Source: Bacteroides caccae
GTDB taxonomy: Bacteria; Bacteroidota; Bacteroidia; Bacteroidales; Bacteroidaceae
Length of the DNA: 64,000 nucleotides
NCBI RefSeq assembly: GCF_002222615.2
Contig: NZ_CP022412.2
Span: 372,001 to 436,000 of the forward strand
Direction: 5' to 3'
Made by a program: the position numbers and the translations under genes. The notes under the pieces are model-generated. The model was not told the origin of the DNA, did not search any database, and worked only from the letters and a program-made list of their open reading frames with translations. Below, one piece after another: positions 38,201-48,680 of this stretch; positions within the stretch are counted from its first letter, which is position 1; each line of letters begins with the position of its first letter.

Positions 38201-39535
38201 ACCCAAACGGTGCAATGTCGGTGCACGGTTCAACAGTACAGGATGTCCTTTCATTACATGCTCCAGAATATCCCAGATCACAGGTTCCTTACGGTCAACA
38301 ATTTTCTTTGCAGACTTAACAGTCTTAACGATACCACGTTCAATGAGTTTACGAATAATAAACGGCTTGTACAATTCTGCAGCCATTAATTTAGGAATAC
38401 CGCATTCCCCCATCTTCAATTCCGGGCCAACAACGATTACCGAACGCGCAGAGTAGTCAACACGTTTACCTAACAAGTTCTGACGGAAACGTCCCTGTTT
38501 ACCTTTCAAACTGTCAGACAAAGATTTCAACGGACGGTTAGCATCTGTCTTCACTGCACTTGACTTACGTGAGTTATCGAACAATGAGTCCACAGATTCC
38601 TGAAGCATACGTTTTTCGTTACGTAAAATCACTTCCGGAGCCTTAATTTCGATCAGTCTTTTCAGACGGTTGTTACGAATAATCACACGACGATATAGAT
38701 CATTCAAGTCCGAGGTAGCGAAACGGCCACCATCCAACGGAACCAACGGTCGAAGCTCAGGCGGGATAACCGGTACAATACGTACAATCATCCATTCCGG
38801 CTTGTTACGTCCACGTGATGCACGGAATGATTCTACTACCTGAAGACGTTTCAATGCTTCATTCTTACGCTGCTGTGATGCATCGTTACCAGCACGATGA
38901 CGAAGTTCGTAAGACAAAGCATCCAGGTCCAAACGAGCCAGCAAATCATAGATAGCTTCAGCACCCATCTTAGCGATGAATTTGTTTGGATCATTATCCT
39001 CAAGATATTGATTATCTTTCGGAAGTGTATCAAGAATATCCAGATACTCTTCTTCAGAAAGCAAATCATATTCAGCTACGCCATCTTCAGCTTTCACACC
39101 CGGCTGAATAACAACATAACGTTCGTAGTATATAATCGAATCCAACTTCTTCGTCGGTAATCCGAGCAAATAACCGATTTTATTAGGGAGCGAACGGAAA
39201 TACCAAATGTGAGCCACCGGGACCACCAACTGAATATGTCCCATACGCTCACGACGTACCTTCTTTTCAGTAACTTCCACACCACAACGGTCGCAGACGA
39301 TACCTTTATAACGGATACGTTTGTATTTACCGCAATGACACTCATAGTCCTTTATAGGACCAAAAATGCGTTCACAAAACAAACCGTCACGTTCGGGTTT
39401 GTAAGTACGGTAATTAATGGTTTCAGGCTTCAAAACTTCACCACTCGAATTCTCAAGGATTTCTTCCGGAGAAGCCAGACCAATTGAGATCTTCGAGAAA
39501 TTACTTTTCGTCTTATTTTCTTTTCTAAAAGCCAT
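35252..39535 (-). CDS. rpoC: RNA polymerase subunit beta'
   Basis: The 1427-residue largest catalytic subunit has the zinc finger near the N-terminus ([20 protein letters not shown]), the active-site Mg loop [12 protein letters not shown], the bridge/trigger region, and a second Cys cluster ([17 protein letters not shown]). It forms the active site with beta. It follows rpoB with a 105-bp spacer holding a hairpin. Confidence 0.98.
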   Translation of the reverse strand: MAFRKENKTKSNFSKISIGLASPEEILENSSGEVLKPETINYRTYKPERDGLFCERIFGPIKDYECHCGKYKRIRYKGIVCDRCGVEVTEKKVRRERMGHIQLVVPVAHIWYFRSLPNKIGYLLGLPTKKLDSIIYYERYVVIQPGVKAEDGVAEYDLLSEEEYLDILDTLPKDNQYLEDNDPNKFIAKMGAEAIYDLLARLDLDALSYELRHRAGNDASQQRKNEALKRLQVVESFRASRGRNKPEWMIVRIVPVIPPELRPLVPLDGGRFATSDLNDLYRRVIIRNNRLKRLIEIKAPEVILRNEKRMLQESVDSLFDNSRKSSAVKTDANRPLKSLSDSLKGKQGRFRQNLLGKRVDYSARSVIVVGPELKMGECGIPKLMAAELYKPFIIRKLIERGIVKTVKSAKKIVDRKEPVIWDILEHVMKGHPVLLNRAPTLHRLGIQAFQPKMIEGKAIQLHPLACTAFNADFDGDQMAVHLPLSNEAILEAQMLMLQSHNILNPANGAPITVPAQDMVLGLYYITKLRAGAKGEGLTFYGPEEALIAYNEGKVDIHAPVKVIVKDVDENGNIVDVMRETSVGRVIVNEIVPPEAGYINTIISKKSLRDIISDVIKVCGVAKAADFLDGIKNLGYQMAFKGGLSFNLGDIIIPKEKETLVQKGYDEVEQVVNNYNMGFITNNERYNQVIDIWTHVNSELSNILMKTISSDDQGFNSVYMMLDSGARGSKEQIRQLSGMRGLMAKPQKAGAEGGQIIENPILSNFKEGLSVLEYFISTHGARKGLADTALKTADAGYLTRRLVDVSHDVIITEEDCGTLRGLVCTDLKNNDEVIATLYERILGRVSVHDIIHPTTGELLVAGGEEITEEIAKKIQDSPIESVEIRSVLTCEAKKGVCAKCYGRNLATSRMVQKGEAVGVIAAQSIGEPGTQLTLRTFHAGGTAANIAANASIVAKNNARLEFEELRTVDIVDEMGEAAKVVVGRLAEVRFVDVNTGIVLSTHNVPYGSTLYVGDGDLVEKGKLIAKWDPFNAVIITEATGKIEFEGVIENVTYKVESDEATGLREIIIIESKDKTKVPSAHILTEDGDLIRTYNLPVGGHVIIENGQKVKAGEVIVKIPRAVGKAGDITGGLPRVTELFEARNPSNPAVVSEIDGEVTMGKIKRGNREIIVTSKTGEVKKYLVALSKQILVQENDYVRAGTPLSDGATTPADILAIKGPTAVQEYIVNEVQDVYRLQGVKINDKHFEIIVRQMMRKVQIEEPGDTRFLEQQVVDKLEFMEENDRIWGKKVVVDAGDSQNLQPGQIVTARKLRDENSMLKRRDLKPVEVRDAVAATSTQILQGITRAALQTSSFMSAASFQETTKVLNEAAINGKIDKLEGMKENVICGHLIPAGTGQREFEKLIVGSKEEYDRILANKKTVLDYNEVE

Positions 39536-39589
39536 ACTCTATATAATTGAGATTTGATAATTGAATCATTAGAAATTGAAAAGGTGCGA

Positions 39590-39621
39590 ATGTCAATGAA
39601 CCTTCATAGGTGCATTGACAT
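39590..39621 (-). other. Hairpin in the rpoB-rpoC spacer
   Basis: The 9-bp perfect arms ATGTCAATG (39590-39598) and CATTGACAT (39613-39621) enclose a 14-nt loop in the 105-bp spacer. There is no T-run, so it is not a terminator; a processing, mRNA-stability or translational control site are possibilities. Confidence 0.6.
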
Positions 39622-39640
39622 CACACATTCTTTCAGTATT

Positions 39641-42600
39641 TTATTCTAGGTTGATACTCAAGCCTAACCCTCTCAACTCGTGTAACAATACGTTCAAGGA
39701 TTCCGGAATACCAGGTTGCGGCATCGGTTCACCTTTCACAATTGCTTCATAAGCCTTCGAACGTCCTACTACGTCATCAGACTTAATAGTCAGAATTTCC
39801 TGTAGGATATGAGCAGCGCCAAAGCCTTCAAGTGCCCAAACCTCCATTTCTCCGAAACGCTGACCACCGAATTGTGCTTTACCACCAAGAGGTTGCTGAG
39901 TAATCAATGAGTACGGGCCAATAGAACGAGCATGCATTTTGTCTTCAACCATGTGCCCTAACTTCAACATATAAGTCACACCTACGGTAGCTGCCTGGTC
40001 AAACTGCTCACCTGTACCGCCATCACAAAGATAAGTTTTACAGTAACGAGGCAATCCAGCTTTGTCTGTCCATTCGTCCAAATCTTCCATTGTAGCACCA
40101 TCGAAAATAGGAGTTGCGAATTTCACGCCCAATGTCTTTCCGGCACGTCCAAGCACAGCTTCAAAAATCTGTCCGATGTTCATACGAGAAGGCACGCCCA
40201 ACGGATTCAATACGATATCAACCGGAGTACCGTCAGCCAAGAACGGCATATCTTCCTGACGTACAACACGTGACACGATACCCTTGTTACCGTGGCGACC
40301 TGCCATTTTATCACCGACACCGATCTTACGTTTCTTAGCAATATATACTTTAGCCATCTGGATAATACCAGCCGGAAGTTCGTCACCGATAGTAATAGCA
40401 AACTTCTTACGTTTCAGTTCAGCATCCAGTTCTTTGTATTTCTTGATGAAATTCATCACCAAGTCACGAATCATACCGTTAGCATGTTCATCACTAGTCC
40501 AATTACTTAACTGGATAGAAGTAAAATCGAGTGAATCGAAATCAGATGCACTAAACTTAGAGCCTTTAGCGATAACCTCCGCACCCAAATAGTCTTTCAC
40601 ACCTTGAGAAACCTTACCTTCGGTCAAAATCATCAATTTTTTAACCAAGATACGTTTCAAGTCTGCTACCTTTGATTCAAATTCATCATCAATCTTAGGC
40701 AACAATGCTTTGTCAGCCAGCTTAGAGCTACGATTTTTGATAACACGTGAGAACAGCTTCTTATCAATTACGACACCTTTCAAAGAAGGAGAAGCTTTCA
40801 ATGAAGCATCTTTTACATCACCAGCCTTATCACCGAAGATTGCACGAAGCAATTTTTCTTCCGGAGAAGGATCAGATTCACCTTTCGGTGTAATCTTACC
40901 AATCATAATATCACCCGGTTCGATACGGGCACCGATTCTTACAATACCGTTTTCATCCAGATCTTTTGTAGCTTCTTCACTTACATTCGGAATGTCAGAA
41001 GTCAATTCTTCCATACCACGTTTCGTTTCACGAACTTCCAGAGAATATTCTTCTACGTGTACAGAAGTCAACAAGTCTTCACGTACCACACGTTCATTCA
41101 AAACGATAGCATCCTCATAGTTGTAACCCTTCCAAGGCATATAAGCGACTAATAGGTTTTTACCCAATGCCAACTCACCTTTTTCAGTAGAATAACCTTC
41201 TGTCAGGATATCGCCTTTCTTCACACGTTGACCTTTGTCACAAATCGGACGCAAGTCAATAGTCATATTCTGGTTGGTTTTACGGAATTTAGGAATTCTA
41301 TATTCTTTCAAAGCCGGCTCGAAGCTAACAAACTCTTCATCTTCCGTACGGTCGTACAAAATACGAATAGTAGTAGCATCCACGAAATCAACGACACCAT
41401 CACCTTCAGCAGTGATTTGTGTACGAGAGTCTCTGACCAACTGGCGTTCGATACCTGTACCAACAATCGGCGCCTCACTTCTCAAAAGAGGAACTGCCTG
41501 ACGCATCATGTTTGATCCCATCAACGCACGGTTAGCATCGTCATGTTCCAGGAACGGAATCAATGAAGCTGCAATTGATGCAATCTGTTGGGGAGAAACG
41601 TCCATAAGATCTACCTCCGCTGGTTCGACAACCGGGAAATCAGCATCCTGACGAGATTTTACTTTATTACGCACAAATGTACCATCATCATTCAATGGAG
41701 CATTACCCTGTGCAATAATTTTTTCTTCTTCTTCCTCAGCAGTCAGATAAATCAGGCCATTATCAGATAGGTCCACTTTTCCGTTTTCTACCTTGCGGTA
41801 CGGAGTTTCAATGAATCCTAACTCGTTAATCTTAGCAAACACACACAATGAAGAAATCAAACCGATATTCGGACCTTCAGGAGTCTCAATCGGACAAAGA
41901 CGACCATAATGCGTGTAGTGAACGTCACGAACCTCAAATCCGGCGCGTTCACGAGAAAGACCACCAGGTCCCAATGCAGACATACGGCGCTTATGTGTAA
42001 TTTCAGCCAACGGGTTTGTCTGGTCCATGAACTGAGACAACGCATTCGTTCCGAAAAATGAATTGATAACAGAAGAAATGGTCTTAGCATTAATCAAATC
42101 AATCGGAGTAAACACTTCATTGTCACGAACATTCATACGTTCACGAATCGTACGGGACATACGAGCCAGACCAACGGCAAACTGATTAGAAAGCTGTTCA
42201 CCTACTGTACGTACACGACGATTGCTCAAGTGGTCAATATCATCCACATCTGCCTTTGAGTTAATTAACTCAATCAGATATTTAATGATTTCAATAATAT
42301 CTTCCTTCGTGAGGACACGTACGTCCATATCAGTCGTCAGATTCAATTTTTTGTTGATTCTATAACGCCCCACATCACCAAGGTCATATCGTTTTTCCGA
42401 GAAGAAGAGGTTGTTAATAACTTCACGTGCACTTGCGTCATCAGCCGGATCAGCATTACGCAACTGACGGTAGATATACAACACAGCCTCCTTTTCCGAG
42501 TTACTCGGATCCTTCTGCAACGTATTATATATGATAGAGAAATCGGACTGGTTCGGTTCATCCTTATGCAAAAGGATGTTCTGAACTCCCGATTCCAGAA

Positions 42601-43453
42601 TTTCATCTATATGCTCCTCTTCCAGTACGGTTTCACGATCGATAATAACTTCGTTACGTTCGATAGAAACCACCTCACCGGTATCTTCATCAACGAAATC
42701 TTCAATCCATGTTTTCAAGACACGTGCAGCCAGTTTACGGCCCAGCACTTTCTTCAGATTTGTCTTGTTAACCTTCACATCTTCTGCAAGGTTGAAAATC
42801 TCAAGAATATCTTTGTCGTTCTCGAAGCCGATCGCACGCAACAGAGTAGTTACCGGCAATTTCTTCTTACGGTCAATGTATGCGTACATCACGTTATTGA
42901 TGTCAGTAGCAAACTCAATCCACGAACCTTTAAACGGAATAATACGAGCCGAATAAAGTTTCGTACCATTGGCATGCACACTCTGACCGAAGAATACACC
43001 CGGAGAACGGTGAAGCTGTGACACAACTACACGTTCGGCACCATTAATGACGAAAGTAGCCTTATCAGTCATATAAGGAATCGGGCCGAGGAATACGTCC
43101 TGAATCACTGTATCAAAATCCTCGTGATCGGGATCCGTACAGTATAGCTTAAGTTTCGCTTTTAAAGGAACACTATAAGTAAGCCCACGCTCTATACAAT
43201 CATCAATGGTATAGCGCGGCGGATCAATATAATAGTCCAAAAACTCAAGAACAAAATTGTTTCTTGTATCGGCAATAGGGAAGTTTTCAGCAAATACTTT
43301 ATACAAACCCTCATTCTTGCGCTTTTCAGGTGGGGTATCTAATTGTAGAAAGTCTTGGAATGACTTCAATTGTACTTCCAGGAAATCCGGGTATTCAAGC
43401 GGATTCTTAGTCGAAGCAAAATTAACTCTTTGATTTACAGTATTTGAAGACAT
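39641..43453 (-). CDS. rpoB: RNA polymerase subunit beta
   Basis: The 1270-residue beta subunit has the rifampicin region [19 protein letters not shown] followed by [19 protein letters not shown]. The Asp, His and Ser positions commonly mutated in resistance are all wild-type, so the sequence looks rifampicin-sensitive. Further motifs are [26 protein letters not shown] and the C-terminal [20 protein letters not shown]. It lies after rplL with a terminator-like hairpin between. Confidence 0.98.
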   Translation of the reverse strand: MSSNTVNQRVNFASTKNPLEYPDFLEVQLKSFQDFLQLDTPPEKRKNEGLYKVFAENFPIADTRNNFVLEFLDYYIDPPRYTIDDCIERGLTYSVPLKAKLKLYCTDPDHEDFDTVIQDVFLGPIPYMTDKATFVINGAERVVVSQLHRSPGVFFGQSVHANGTKLYSARIIPFKGSWIEFATDINNVMYAYIDRKKKLPVTTLLRAIGFENDKDILEIFNLAEDVKVNKTNLKKVLGRKLAARVLKTWIEDFVDEDTGEVVSIERNEVIIDRETVLEEEHIDEILESGVQNILLHKDEPNQSDFSIIYNTLQKDPSNSEKEAVLYIYRQLRNADPADDASAREVINNLFFSEKRYDLGDVGRYRINKKLNLTTDMDVRVLTKEDIIEIIKYLIELINSKADVDDIDHLSNRRVRTVGEQLSNQFAVGLARMSRTIRERMNVRDNEVFTPIDLINAKTISSVINSFFGTNALSQFMDQTNPLAEITHKRRMSALGPGGLSRERAGFEVRDVHYTHYGRLCPIETPEGPNIGLISSLCVFAKINELGFIETPYRKVENGKVDLSDNGLIYLTAEEEEEKIIAQGNAPLNDDGTFVRNKVKSRQDADFPVVEPAEVDLMDVSPQQIASIAASLIPFLEHDDANRALMGSNMMRQAVPLLRSEAPIVGTGIERQLVRDSRTQITAEGDGVVDFVDATTIRILYDRTEDEEFVSFEPALKEYRIPKFRKTNQNMTIDLRPICDKGQRVKKGDILTEGYSTEKGELALGKNLLVAYMPWKGYNYEDAIVLNERVVREDLLTSVHVEEYSLEVRETKRGMEELTSDIPNVSEEATKDLDENGIVRIGARIEPGDIMIGKITPKGESDPSPEEKLLRAIFGDKAGDVKDASLKASPSLKGVVIDKKLFSRVIKNRSSKLADKALLPKIDDEFESKVADLKRILVKKLMILTEGKVSQGVKDYLGAEVIAKGSKFSASDFDSLDFTSIQLSNWTSDEHANGMIRDLVMNFIKKYKELDAELKRKKFAITIGDELPAGIIQMAKVYIAKKRKIGVGDKMAGRHGNKGIVSRVVRQEDMPFLADGTPVDIVLNPLGVPSRMNIGQIFEAVLGRAGKTLGVKFATPIFDGATMEDLDEWTDKAGLPRYCKTYLCDGGTGEQFDQAATVGVTYMLKLGHMVEDKMHARSIGPYSLITQQPLGGKAQFGGQRFGEMEVWALEGFGAAHILQEILTIKSDDVVGRSKAYEAIVKGEPMPQPGIPESLNVLLHELRGLGLSINLE

Positions 43454-43499
43454 CTGTCAATGAATTTGGAGAACTTAATTTGAAATATATACACAAAAA

Positions 43500-43532
43500 G
43501 GTTAAGAATCCTCTTGCGAAGGATTCCTAACC
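43500..43532 (-). terminator. Terminator or attenuator between rplL and rpoB
   Basis: Arms GGTTA-GAATCC and GGATTC-TAACC pair over 11 bp with one opposed base, loop of 9, followed by TTTTTG on the minus strand. It is a canonical intrinsic terminator shape placed between two co-directed genes of one essential operon. It is therefore likely to be partial, as the rplL-rpoB attenuator is in E. coli. Confidence 0.8.
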
Positions 43533-43557
43533 GAATTACCTGATTACCAGGCCAATG

Positions 43558-43932
43558 TTATTTAAGTTCAACTTCAGCTCCAGCTTCTTCCAATGTTTTC
43601 TTCAATGATTCTGCTTCGTCTTTAGCCAAACCTTCTTTTACTGTGCTAGGAGCACCGTCTACCAAGTCTTTAGCTTCTTTCAAACCAAGACCACAAGCTT
43701 CCTTAACAGCCTTAACTACCTGAAGTTTAGCTGCACCAGCGCTCTTCAATACTACGTCGAAAGAAGTTTTTTCTTCTGCGGCAGCAGCACCAGCTGCAGG
43801 ACCAGCAGCAACAGCAACAGCTGCAGCAGCAGGTTCAATACCGTATTCTTCTTTAAGGATAGTTGCAAGTTCATTAACTTCTTTTACTGTCAAGTTAACT
43901 AGTTGTTCTGCAAAAGCTTTCAAATCTGCCAT
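43558..43932 (-). CDS. rplL: 50S ribosomal protein L7/L12
   Basis: The 124-residue stalk protein recruits translation factors. An N-terminal dimer domain is joined by an Ala/Gly-rich hinge (about 36-54) to the C-terminal domain with [20 protein letters not shown]. It lies 47 bp from rplJ. Confidence 0.98.
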   Translation of the reverse strand: MADLKAFAEQLVNLTVKEVNELATILKEEYGIEPAAAAVAVAAGPAAGAAAAEEKTSFDVVLKSAGAAKLQVVKAVKEACGLGLKEAKDLVDGAPSTVKEGLAKDEAESLKKTLEEAGAEVELK

Positions 43933-43979
43933 TTTTTGTATGATTTTAATTGTTTAAATACTTTGTTGATTTTTGAAAA

Positions 43980-44498
43980 TTATTCGGGTCTCTCACCAAG
44001 AGTTTTGAGAACTCCGTGAAGGGTGTTACCACCTGATTGAAGAGCAGAAATAACATTCTTCGCCGGAGATTGCAACAATGCAACGATGTCAGCGATAACT
44101 TCATTCTTACTCTTGATTGCAACGAGAGCATCCAATTGGTCTGCACCAACGTAGAAGCTTTCTTCTGCATATGCAGCTTTCAGTCCGGGAATACCGTCTT
44201 TCGCTTTATCCTTGATCAGTTTAGCCGGAACGTTTGCAGTGTTGCAAAACATAATAGCAGTAGTACCTTTCAAAGAATCGTAAAGAGGAGAAAAGTCTTC
44301 TTCCAAGCTTTCAAGTGCTTTGTGAAGCAATGTGTTCTTAACCACCATCAATTTGATGCCTGATTTAAAACAATCTCTTCTCAATGCGCTAGTAGCAGCA
44401 GCGTTCATAGCTGTAACGTCTACCAAATAGAAGTGACCATATTCCTTTACCGTAGCAGCAATTTGCTCTATAATCGAATTTTTATCTTCCTTTCTCAT
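43980..44498 (-). CDS. rplJ: 50S ribosomal protein L10
   Basis: The 172-residue L10 is the stalk base that holds L7/L12 dimers by its C-terminal helix. Motifs: HFYLVDVTAMNAAATSALRR and GTTAIMFCNTANVPAKLI. It is 15 bp after rplA, which leaves little room for a dedicated L10-binding leader. Confidence 0.98.
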   Translation of the reverse strand: MRKEDKNSIIEQIAATVKEYGHFYLVDVTAMNAAATSALRRDCFKSGIKLMVVKNTLLHKALESLEEDFSPLYDSLKGTTAIMFCNTANVPAKLIKDKAKDGIPGLKAAYAEESFYVGADQLDALVAIKSKNEVIADIVALLQSPAKNVISALQSGGNTLHGVLKTLGERPE

Positions 44499-44513
44499 TA
44501 TTTCTCTGTTTTA

Positions 44514-45212
44514 TTAGATTTCTTCCACTGATTTCGGGTCGATCTTGATACCCGCACTCATTGTACTAGAAAGATAAATACTCTTAATATATGTACCCTT
44601 TGCTGCGGTCGGTTTCAGTTTGATCAATGTAGAGATGAACTCTTTCGCGTTGTCGCGAATCTGATCAGCACTGAATGATACTTTACCGATAGAAGTATGA
44701 ACGATACCGCTCTTATCAACTTTAAAGTCAATCTTACCTTGTTTTACTTCTTTTACAGCTTTAGCAACATCCATAGTTACGGTACCACTTTTAGGATTCG
44801 GCATCAATCCACGAGGACCGAGTACACGACCGAGTGCACCAATTTTACCCATGATAGATGGCATAGTGATTATCACATCGATATCAGTCCATCCACCTTT
44901 GATCTTTTCAATATATTCGTCAAGACCAACATAGTCAGCGCCAGCTTCTTTCGCAGCAGCTTCAGCATCCGGTGTACAGAGTACCAACACACGTACTTGT
45001 TTACCAGTACCATGAGGAAGTGAAACAACACCTCTCACCATCTGGTTAGCTTTACGTGGGTCAACACCTAAACGTACATCTATATCCAGTGAAGCATCAA
45101 ACTTGGAAAAAGTGATTTCTTTTACCAAAGATGCAGCTTCTTTTAGTGAGTATGCTTTCCCTGCTTCAATCTTTTCTGCAGCTAACTTTTGATTTTTTGT
45201 CAGTTTACCCAT
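44514..45212 (-). CDS. rplA: 50S ribosomal protein L1
   Basis: The 232-residue L1 forms the mobile stalk that handles deacylated tRNA, and is a translational repressor of its operon in many bacteria. It has [39 protein letters not shown] and [20 protein letters not shown]. It lies 15 bp after rplK. Confidence 0.98.
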   Translation of the reverse strand: MGKLTKNQKLAAEKIEAGKAYSLKEAASLVKEITFSKFDASLDIDVRLGVDPRKANQMVRGVVSLPHGTGKQVRVLVLCTPDAEAAAKEAGADYVGLDEYIEKIKGGWTDIDVIITMPSIMGKIGALGRVLGPRGLMPNPKSGTVTMDVAKAVKEVKQGKIDFKVDKSGIVHTSIGKVSFSADQIRDNAKEFISTLIKLKPTAAKGTYIKSIYLSSTMSAGIKIDPKSVEEI

Positions 45213-45227
45213 TACAATTGAAGTTTA

Positions 45228-45671
45228 TTAGTTATTAACCGGGAACTCCCCTTTTACAGCGATACCCATACTTCTAGCTGTACCTGCAACCATTCTCATG
45301 GCAGCTTCCACAGTAAAACAGTTTAAGTCCACCATTTTGTCCTGAGCAATCGTACGAATTTGTTCCCAAGTAAGCTCGGCAACTTTCTTACGGTTAGGCT
45401 CAGCAGAACCACTCTTTACCTTAGCTACTTCAAGTAATTGAATAGCAACGGGAGGAGTCTTGATTACAAAATCGAAAGACTTATCTGCGTAGTAAGTAAT
45501 GATAACAGGCAAAATCTTACCTGCTTTGTCTTGGGTTCTGGCATTGAATTGCTTGCAAAATTCCATGATATTGATACCCTTAGAACCTAGAGCAGGTCCA
45601 ACTGGGGGTGATGGATTTGCAGCGCCTCCTTTAATCTGTAATTTGATTAGTCCAGCAACTTCTTTAGCCAT
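45228..45671 (-). CDS. rplK: 50S ribosomal protein L11
   Basis: The 147-residue L11 forms the GTPase-associated centre. N-terminal [20 protein letters not shown] carries the thiostrepton-region prolines, and the C-terminal domain ends [12 protein letters not shown]. It is 61 bp from nusG. Confidence 0.98.
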   Translation of the reverse strand: MAKEVAGLIKLQIKGGAANPSPPVGPALGSKGINIMEFCKQFNARTQDKAGKILPVIITYYADKSFDFVIKTPPVAIQLLEVAKVKSGSAEPNRKKVAELTWEQIRTIAQDKMVDLNCFTVEAAMRMVAGTARSMGIAVKGEFPVNN

Positions 45672-45732
45672 TTTTTTATTGATTTATATATAAACATTAA
45701 ACGAAGAACAACAACAGCGTAACAATTCCGCG

Positions 45733-46275
45733 TTATTCTTTTTCCACTTGCATAAAGCCCAATTCAAGCGGTGTTTTTCGCCCGAATATCTTCACCATGA
45801 CCTTCAGTTTCTTCTTTTCACTATTCACTTCTTCAATGATACCACTGAATCCGCTAAAAGGACCAAAAGTAACTTTTACAGTTTCACCCACTACGTACGG
45901 AATATTGAGTTCTTCACCCGTTTCCTGCAGTTCGTCCACTGTACCAAGTATACGATTCACTTCTGATTGTCTGAGAGGTACCGGTTTCTCGGAACCACCC
46001 AAAAAGCCTATCACATTCGGAGTATTACGCAGGTGATGAGCGACCTCACCAACCAGAGCAGCCTCCACTAAAACGTAACCAGGAAGATAACTTCTTTCCT
46101 TCACAATCTTTTTACCATTGCGAACCTGGTAAACCTTTTCAGTAGGAATCAATACCTGAGATACATATTCACCAAGGTCGCTGTTTTTAAGATCAGCTTC
46201 AAGATATTCCTTTACCTTAGCTTCTTTTCCGCTAATAGCACGCAGAACGTACCATTTCTTTTCAATCTCAGCCAT
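45733..46275 (-). CDS. nusG: Transcription antitermination factor NusG
   Basis: The product of about 180 residues starts at ATG 46275 (MAEIEKKWYVLRAISGKEAK); a TTG two codons earlier is unlikely. The NGN domain has RSYLPGYVLVEAALVGEVAH and the KOW domain has GETVKVTFGPFSGFSGIIEE. It couples RNA polymerase to the ribosome or Rho. It lies after secE by 15 bp. Confidence 0.97.
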   Translation of the reverse strand: MAEIEKKWYVLRAISGKEAKVKEYLEADLKNSDLGEYVSQVLIPTEKVYQVRNGKKIVKERSYLPGYVLVEAALVGEVAHHLRNTPNVIGFLGGSEKPVPLRQSEVNRILGTVDELQETGEELNIPYVVGETVKVTFGPFSGFSGIIEEVNSEKKKLKVMVKIFGRKTPLELGFMQVEKE

Positions 46276-46290
46276 TTTCAATTCCTGTTT

Positions 46291-46482
46291 TTAATGTGGA
46301 TAAACAATTTTTTCCATGAAGTTTTGGAAACAGACATCCATACCCCATACTACCAATGCAATAAGCAGGGAAGCATATAAAACAACTACTGCACTGTTAG
46401 CAAGTTCGGAATACGTAGGCCACGATACTTTATGAACAAGTTCGTCGTAAGATTCTTTAATATAAGCTATTACCTTTTTCAT
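46291..46482 (-). CDS. secE: Preprotein translocase subunit SecE
   Basis: The 63-residue single-TM subunit stabilises SecY. It starts at ATG 46482 (MKKVIAYIKESYDELVHKVS) with the amphipathic WPTYSELANSA and one TM (VVVLYASLLIALVVWGM). An upstream extension of the frame would run through the tRNA-Trp gene and is discarded. Confidence 0.96.
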   Translation of the reverse strand: MKKVIAYIKESYDELVHKVSWPTYSELANSAVVVLYASLLIALVVWGMDVCFQNFMEKIVYPH

Positions 46483-46496
46483 TTCAATAATATTAG

Positions 46497-46569
46497 CACG
46501 GGAGGAGAGGCTCGAACTCCCGACACCCGGTTTTGGAGACCGGTGCTCTACCAACTGAGCTACTCCCGT
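46497..46569 (-). tRNA. tRNA-Trp (anticodon CCA)
   Basis: The 73-nt cloverleaf (CCA end not encoded) has acceptor ACGGGAG/CTCCCGT, D-loop AGCTCAGTTGGTAGAGC, anticodon loop CTCCAAA (CCA), and T-loop GTTCGAGCC. It sits between tuf and secE as in many bacteria. Confidence 0.97.
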
Positions 46570-46577
46570 TTGTACAT

Positions 46578-46609
46578 AATCAGTTCCCGATTTACACCGA
46601 GAACTGATT
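46578..46609 (-). other. Stem-loop between tuf and tRNA-Trp
   Basis: Arms AATCAGTTC/GAACTGATT (9 bp perfect) enclose a 14-nt loop, with no T-run after it. It is well placed to be an RNase processing site that frees tRNA-Trp from the tuf mRNA. Confidence 0.6.
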
Positions 46610-46621
46610 AATTATTGTGTA

Positions 46622-47806
46622 TTAGTCGATGATTTCAGTAATCTGACCAGCACCTACCGTACGTCCACCTTCGCGGATAGCGAAACGAAGACCCGGGTTC
46701 AATGCTACTGGGTAGATCAACTCAACTGTAATAGTTACGTTATCACCCGGCATTACCATTTCTGTTCCTTCCGGCAAAGTGATTTCACCTGTACAGTCCA
46801 TAGTACGCAGATAGAATTGAGGACGGTATTTGTTGTGGAACGGAGTGTGACGACCACCTTCTTCTTTCTTCAGGATATAAACCTCAGCTTTGAATTTAGA
46901 GTGCGGCTTAATCTGTCCCGGTTTACAAAGAACCATACCACGTTTGATTTCGTTCTTGTCAACACCACGGAGCAACAAACCTACGTTGTCACCAGCTTCA
47001 CCTTGATCCAACAGTTTACGGAACATTTCAACACCAGTTACAACTGATTTCTTATCTTCGCCCAAACCAAGGATTTCAACTTCATCACCTACGTGGATAA
47101 TACCTGATTCGATACGACCTGTAGCAACAGTACCACGACCTGTGATAGAGAACACGTCTTCAACCGGCATCAAGAATGGTTTATCAACATCGCGCGGAGG
47201 CAGTGGGATCCAAGTATCAACTGCATCCATCAGTTCCATAACTTTATTTTCCCATTTTTCTACACCGTTCAATGCGCCAAGAGCAGAACCCTGGATGATA
47301 GGAGTATTGTCACCATCAAAATCATAGAAAGAAAGAAGTTCTCTCATTTCCATTTCAACGAGTTCCAACATTTCAGCATCGTCTACCATATCGCACTTAT
47401 TCAAGAATACAACCAGACGAGGAACGTTTACCTGACGAGCCAACAAGATATGTTCGCGAGTCTGAGGCATCGGACCATCAGTTGCAGCACAAACGATGAT
47501 AGCACCATCCATCTGAGCAGCACCAGTTACCATGTTCTTTACGTAGTCGGCGTGTCCCGGACAGTCAACGTGTGCGTAGTGACGGTTAGCTGTTTCATAC
47601 TCAACGTGTGAAGTATTGATAGTAATACCTCTTTCTTTTTCTTCAGGAGCGTTGTCGATAGAATCGAAAGAACGCAATTCAGAAAGACCTTTCTTAGCCA
47701 ACACAGTAGTGATAGCAGCTGTCAACGTTGTCTTACCGTGGTCTACGTGACCGATTGTACCAATGTTTACGTGCGGTTTGGTACGTTCAAATTTCTCTTT
47801 AGCCAT
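46622..47806 (-). CDS. tuf: Elongation factor Tu
   Basis: The 394-residue GTPase brings aminoacyl-tRNA to the A site. G1 GHVDHGKTT (19-27), [24 protein letters not shown] and the domain II/III signatures (VAGRIE equivalent VATGRIESG) are present. It is the only tuf in the window and is encoded after four tRNA genes. Confidence 0.98.
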   Translation of the reverse strand: MAKEKFERTKPHVNIGTIGHVDHGKTTLTAAITTVLAKKGLSELRSFDSIDNAPEEKERGITINTSHVEYETANRHYAHVDCPGHADYVKNMVTGAAQMDGAIIVCAATDGPMPQTREHILLARQVNVPRLVVFLNKCDMVDDAEMLELVEMEMRELLSFYDFDGDNTPIIQGSALGALNGVEKWENKVMELMDAVDTWIPLPPRDVDKPFLMPVEDVFSITGRGTVATGRIESGIIHVGDEVEILGLGEDKKSVVTGVEMFRKLLDQGEAGDNVGLLLRGVDKNEIKRGMVLCKPGQIKPHSKFKAEVYILKKEEGGRHTPFHNKYRPQFYLRTMDCTGEITLPEGTEMVMPGDNVTITVELIYPVALNPGLRFAIREGGRTVGAGQITEIID

Positions 47807-47855
47807 AGCTTTACTTGTTATTTATTTGATTAATAATCAGCATTTACATCTTATG

Positions 47856-47927
<72 letters not shown>

Positions 47928-47937
47928 AAGAAAAAAG

Positions 47938-48010
47938 AGCGGAAGACGGGGCTCAAACCCGCGACCCTCAGCTTGGAAGGCTAATGCTCTATCAACTGAG
48001 CTACTTCCGC
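47938..48010 (-). tRNA. tRNA-Gly (anticodon TCC)
   Basis: A 73-nt cloverleaf has acceptor GCGGAAG/CTTCCGC, D-arm AGCTCAGTTGATAGAGC, anticodon loop CTTCCAA (TCC) and T-loop GTTTGAGCC. It is 10 bp from the next tRNA. Confidence 0.97.
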
Positions 48011-48038
48011 ATTCTTGCCAAAGTTGTCACTCTGATTG

Positions 48039-48121
48039 TGGGCAAAGATGGATTCGAACCACCGAAGGCGTAAGCCAGCAGATTTACAGTCTGCCCCATT
48101 TGGCCACTCTGGTATTTGCCC
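48039..48121 (-). tRNA. tRNA-Tyr (anticodon GTA)
   Basis: An 83-nt type II tRNA with a long variable arm has acceptor GGGCAAA/TTTGCCC, anticodon loop CTGTAAA (GTA) and T-loop GTTCGAATC. Confidence 0.97.
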
Positions 48122-48193
48122 TAATAATTTTCTCACTACGCAAAGAACGAGCTTCCGTCTATCTTTCTAAAAGAATTAACCTTCTCATCCTTG

Positions 48194-48267
48194 AGCCTCT
48201 TGTCGGATTCGAACCAACGACCCCGAGATTACAAATCACGTGCTCTGGCCAACTGAGCTAAAGAGGC
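48194..48267 (-). tRNA. tRNA-Thr (anticodon TGT)
   Basis: A 74-nt cloverleaf has acceptor GCCTCTT/AAGAGGC, D-arm AGCTCAGTTGGCCAGAGC, anticodon loop TTTGTAA (TGT) and T-loop GTTCGAATC. It is the first tRNA of the tuf transcription unit. Confidence 0.97.
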
Positions 48268-48318
48268 ATTCTAGCTAAAAAATGCAACCGCCACGTTCTA
48301 ACACGAGCGAAACGGCTG

Positions 48319-48349
48319 CAAATTTAGTTATTTATTTCTTTCCCGCAAA
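48319..48349 (-). promoter_or_regulatory. Promoter of the tRNA-tuf operon
   Basis: On the minus strand, TTTG (48346-48349) and TAAATTTG (48319-48326) are exactly 19 bp apart. The dyad CGCAAA-ATA-TTTGCG (48345-48359) covers the -33. Transcription would start about 45 bases before the first tRNA. Confidence 0.8.
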
Positions 48350-48364
48350 ATATTTGCGATTTTT

Positions 48365-48664
48365 TTATTTGCTACGTTGTTTTTCCTTGTATTTAACCAG
48401 TTGCTTTTCGAGCGCTTCCACATCTAAATCAATTGCTTCCTCAAATGTATCACACACTTTACTTGCATAAAACTCCCCGTTAGGAATAAGTATTTTTATG
48501 CCTGCTTCTTTATTTGCAGCAACTTCCGGCTTAACTACCTTTAATGACACCTCTACTTTCTTTATATCTTCGTAATACTTTTCCAACTTAGACACTTTCT
48601 TTTGAATAAATGCCTGCAATTGCTCTGACGCATCAAAGTGAATTGATTGAATTCTTACATCCAT
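48365..48664 (-). CDS. hpf: Ribosome hibernation promoting factor, short form
   Basis: The 99-residue protein starts at ATG 48664 (MDVRIQSIHFDASEQLQAFI), preceded by AAGGAGGT. The HPF/RaiA fold shows VSKLEKYYEDIKKVEVSLKV and a Lys-rich tail, but lacks the C-terminal extension of long HPF. It binds the 30S channel and silences ribosomes in stationary phase; with the short form a separate dimerising factor is usual. It is 16 bp after the Xer-type gene and lies upstream of the tRNA-tuf unit. Confidence 0.92.
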   Translation of the reverse strand: MDVRIQSIHFDASEQLQAFIQKKVSKLEKYYEDIKKVEVSLKVVKPEVAANKEAGIKILIPNGEFYASKVCDTFEEAIDLDVEALEKQLVKYKEKQRSK

Positions 48665-48680
48665 ACTTACCTCCTTGTTT

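Noticed and set aside
46483..46554. N-terminal extension of secE through the tRNA-Trp gene
   Set aside because: The extension would translate tRNA sequence; the ATG at 46482 gives a standard SecE.
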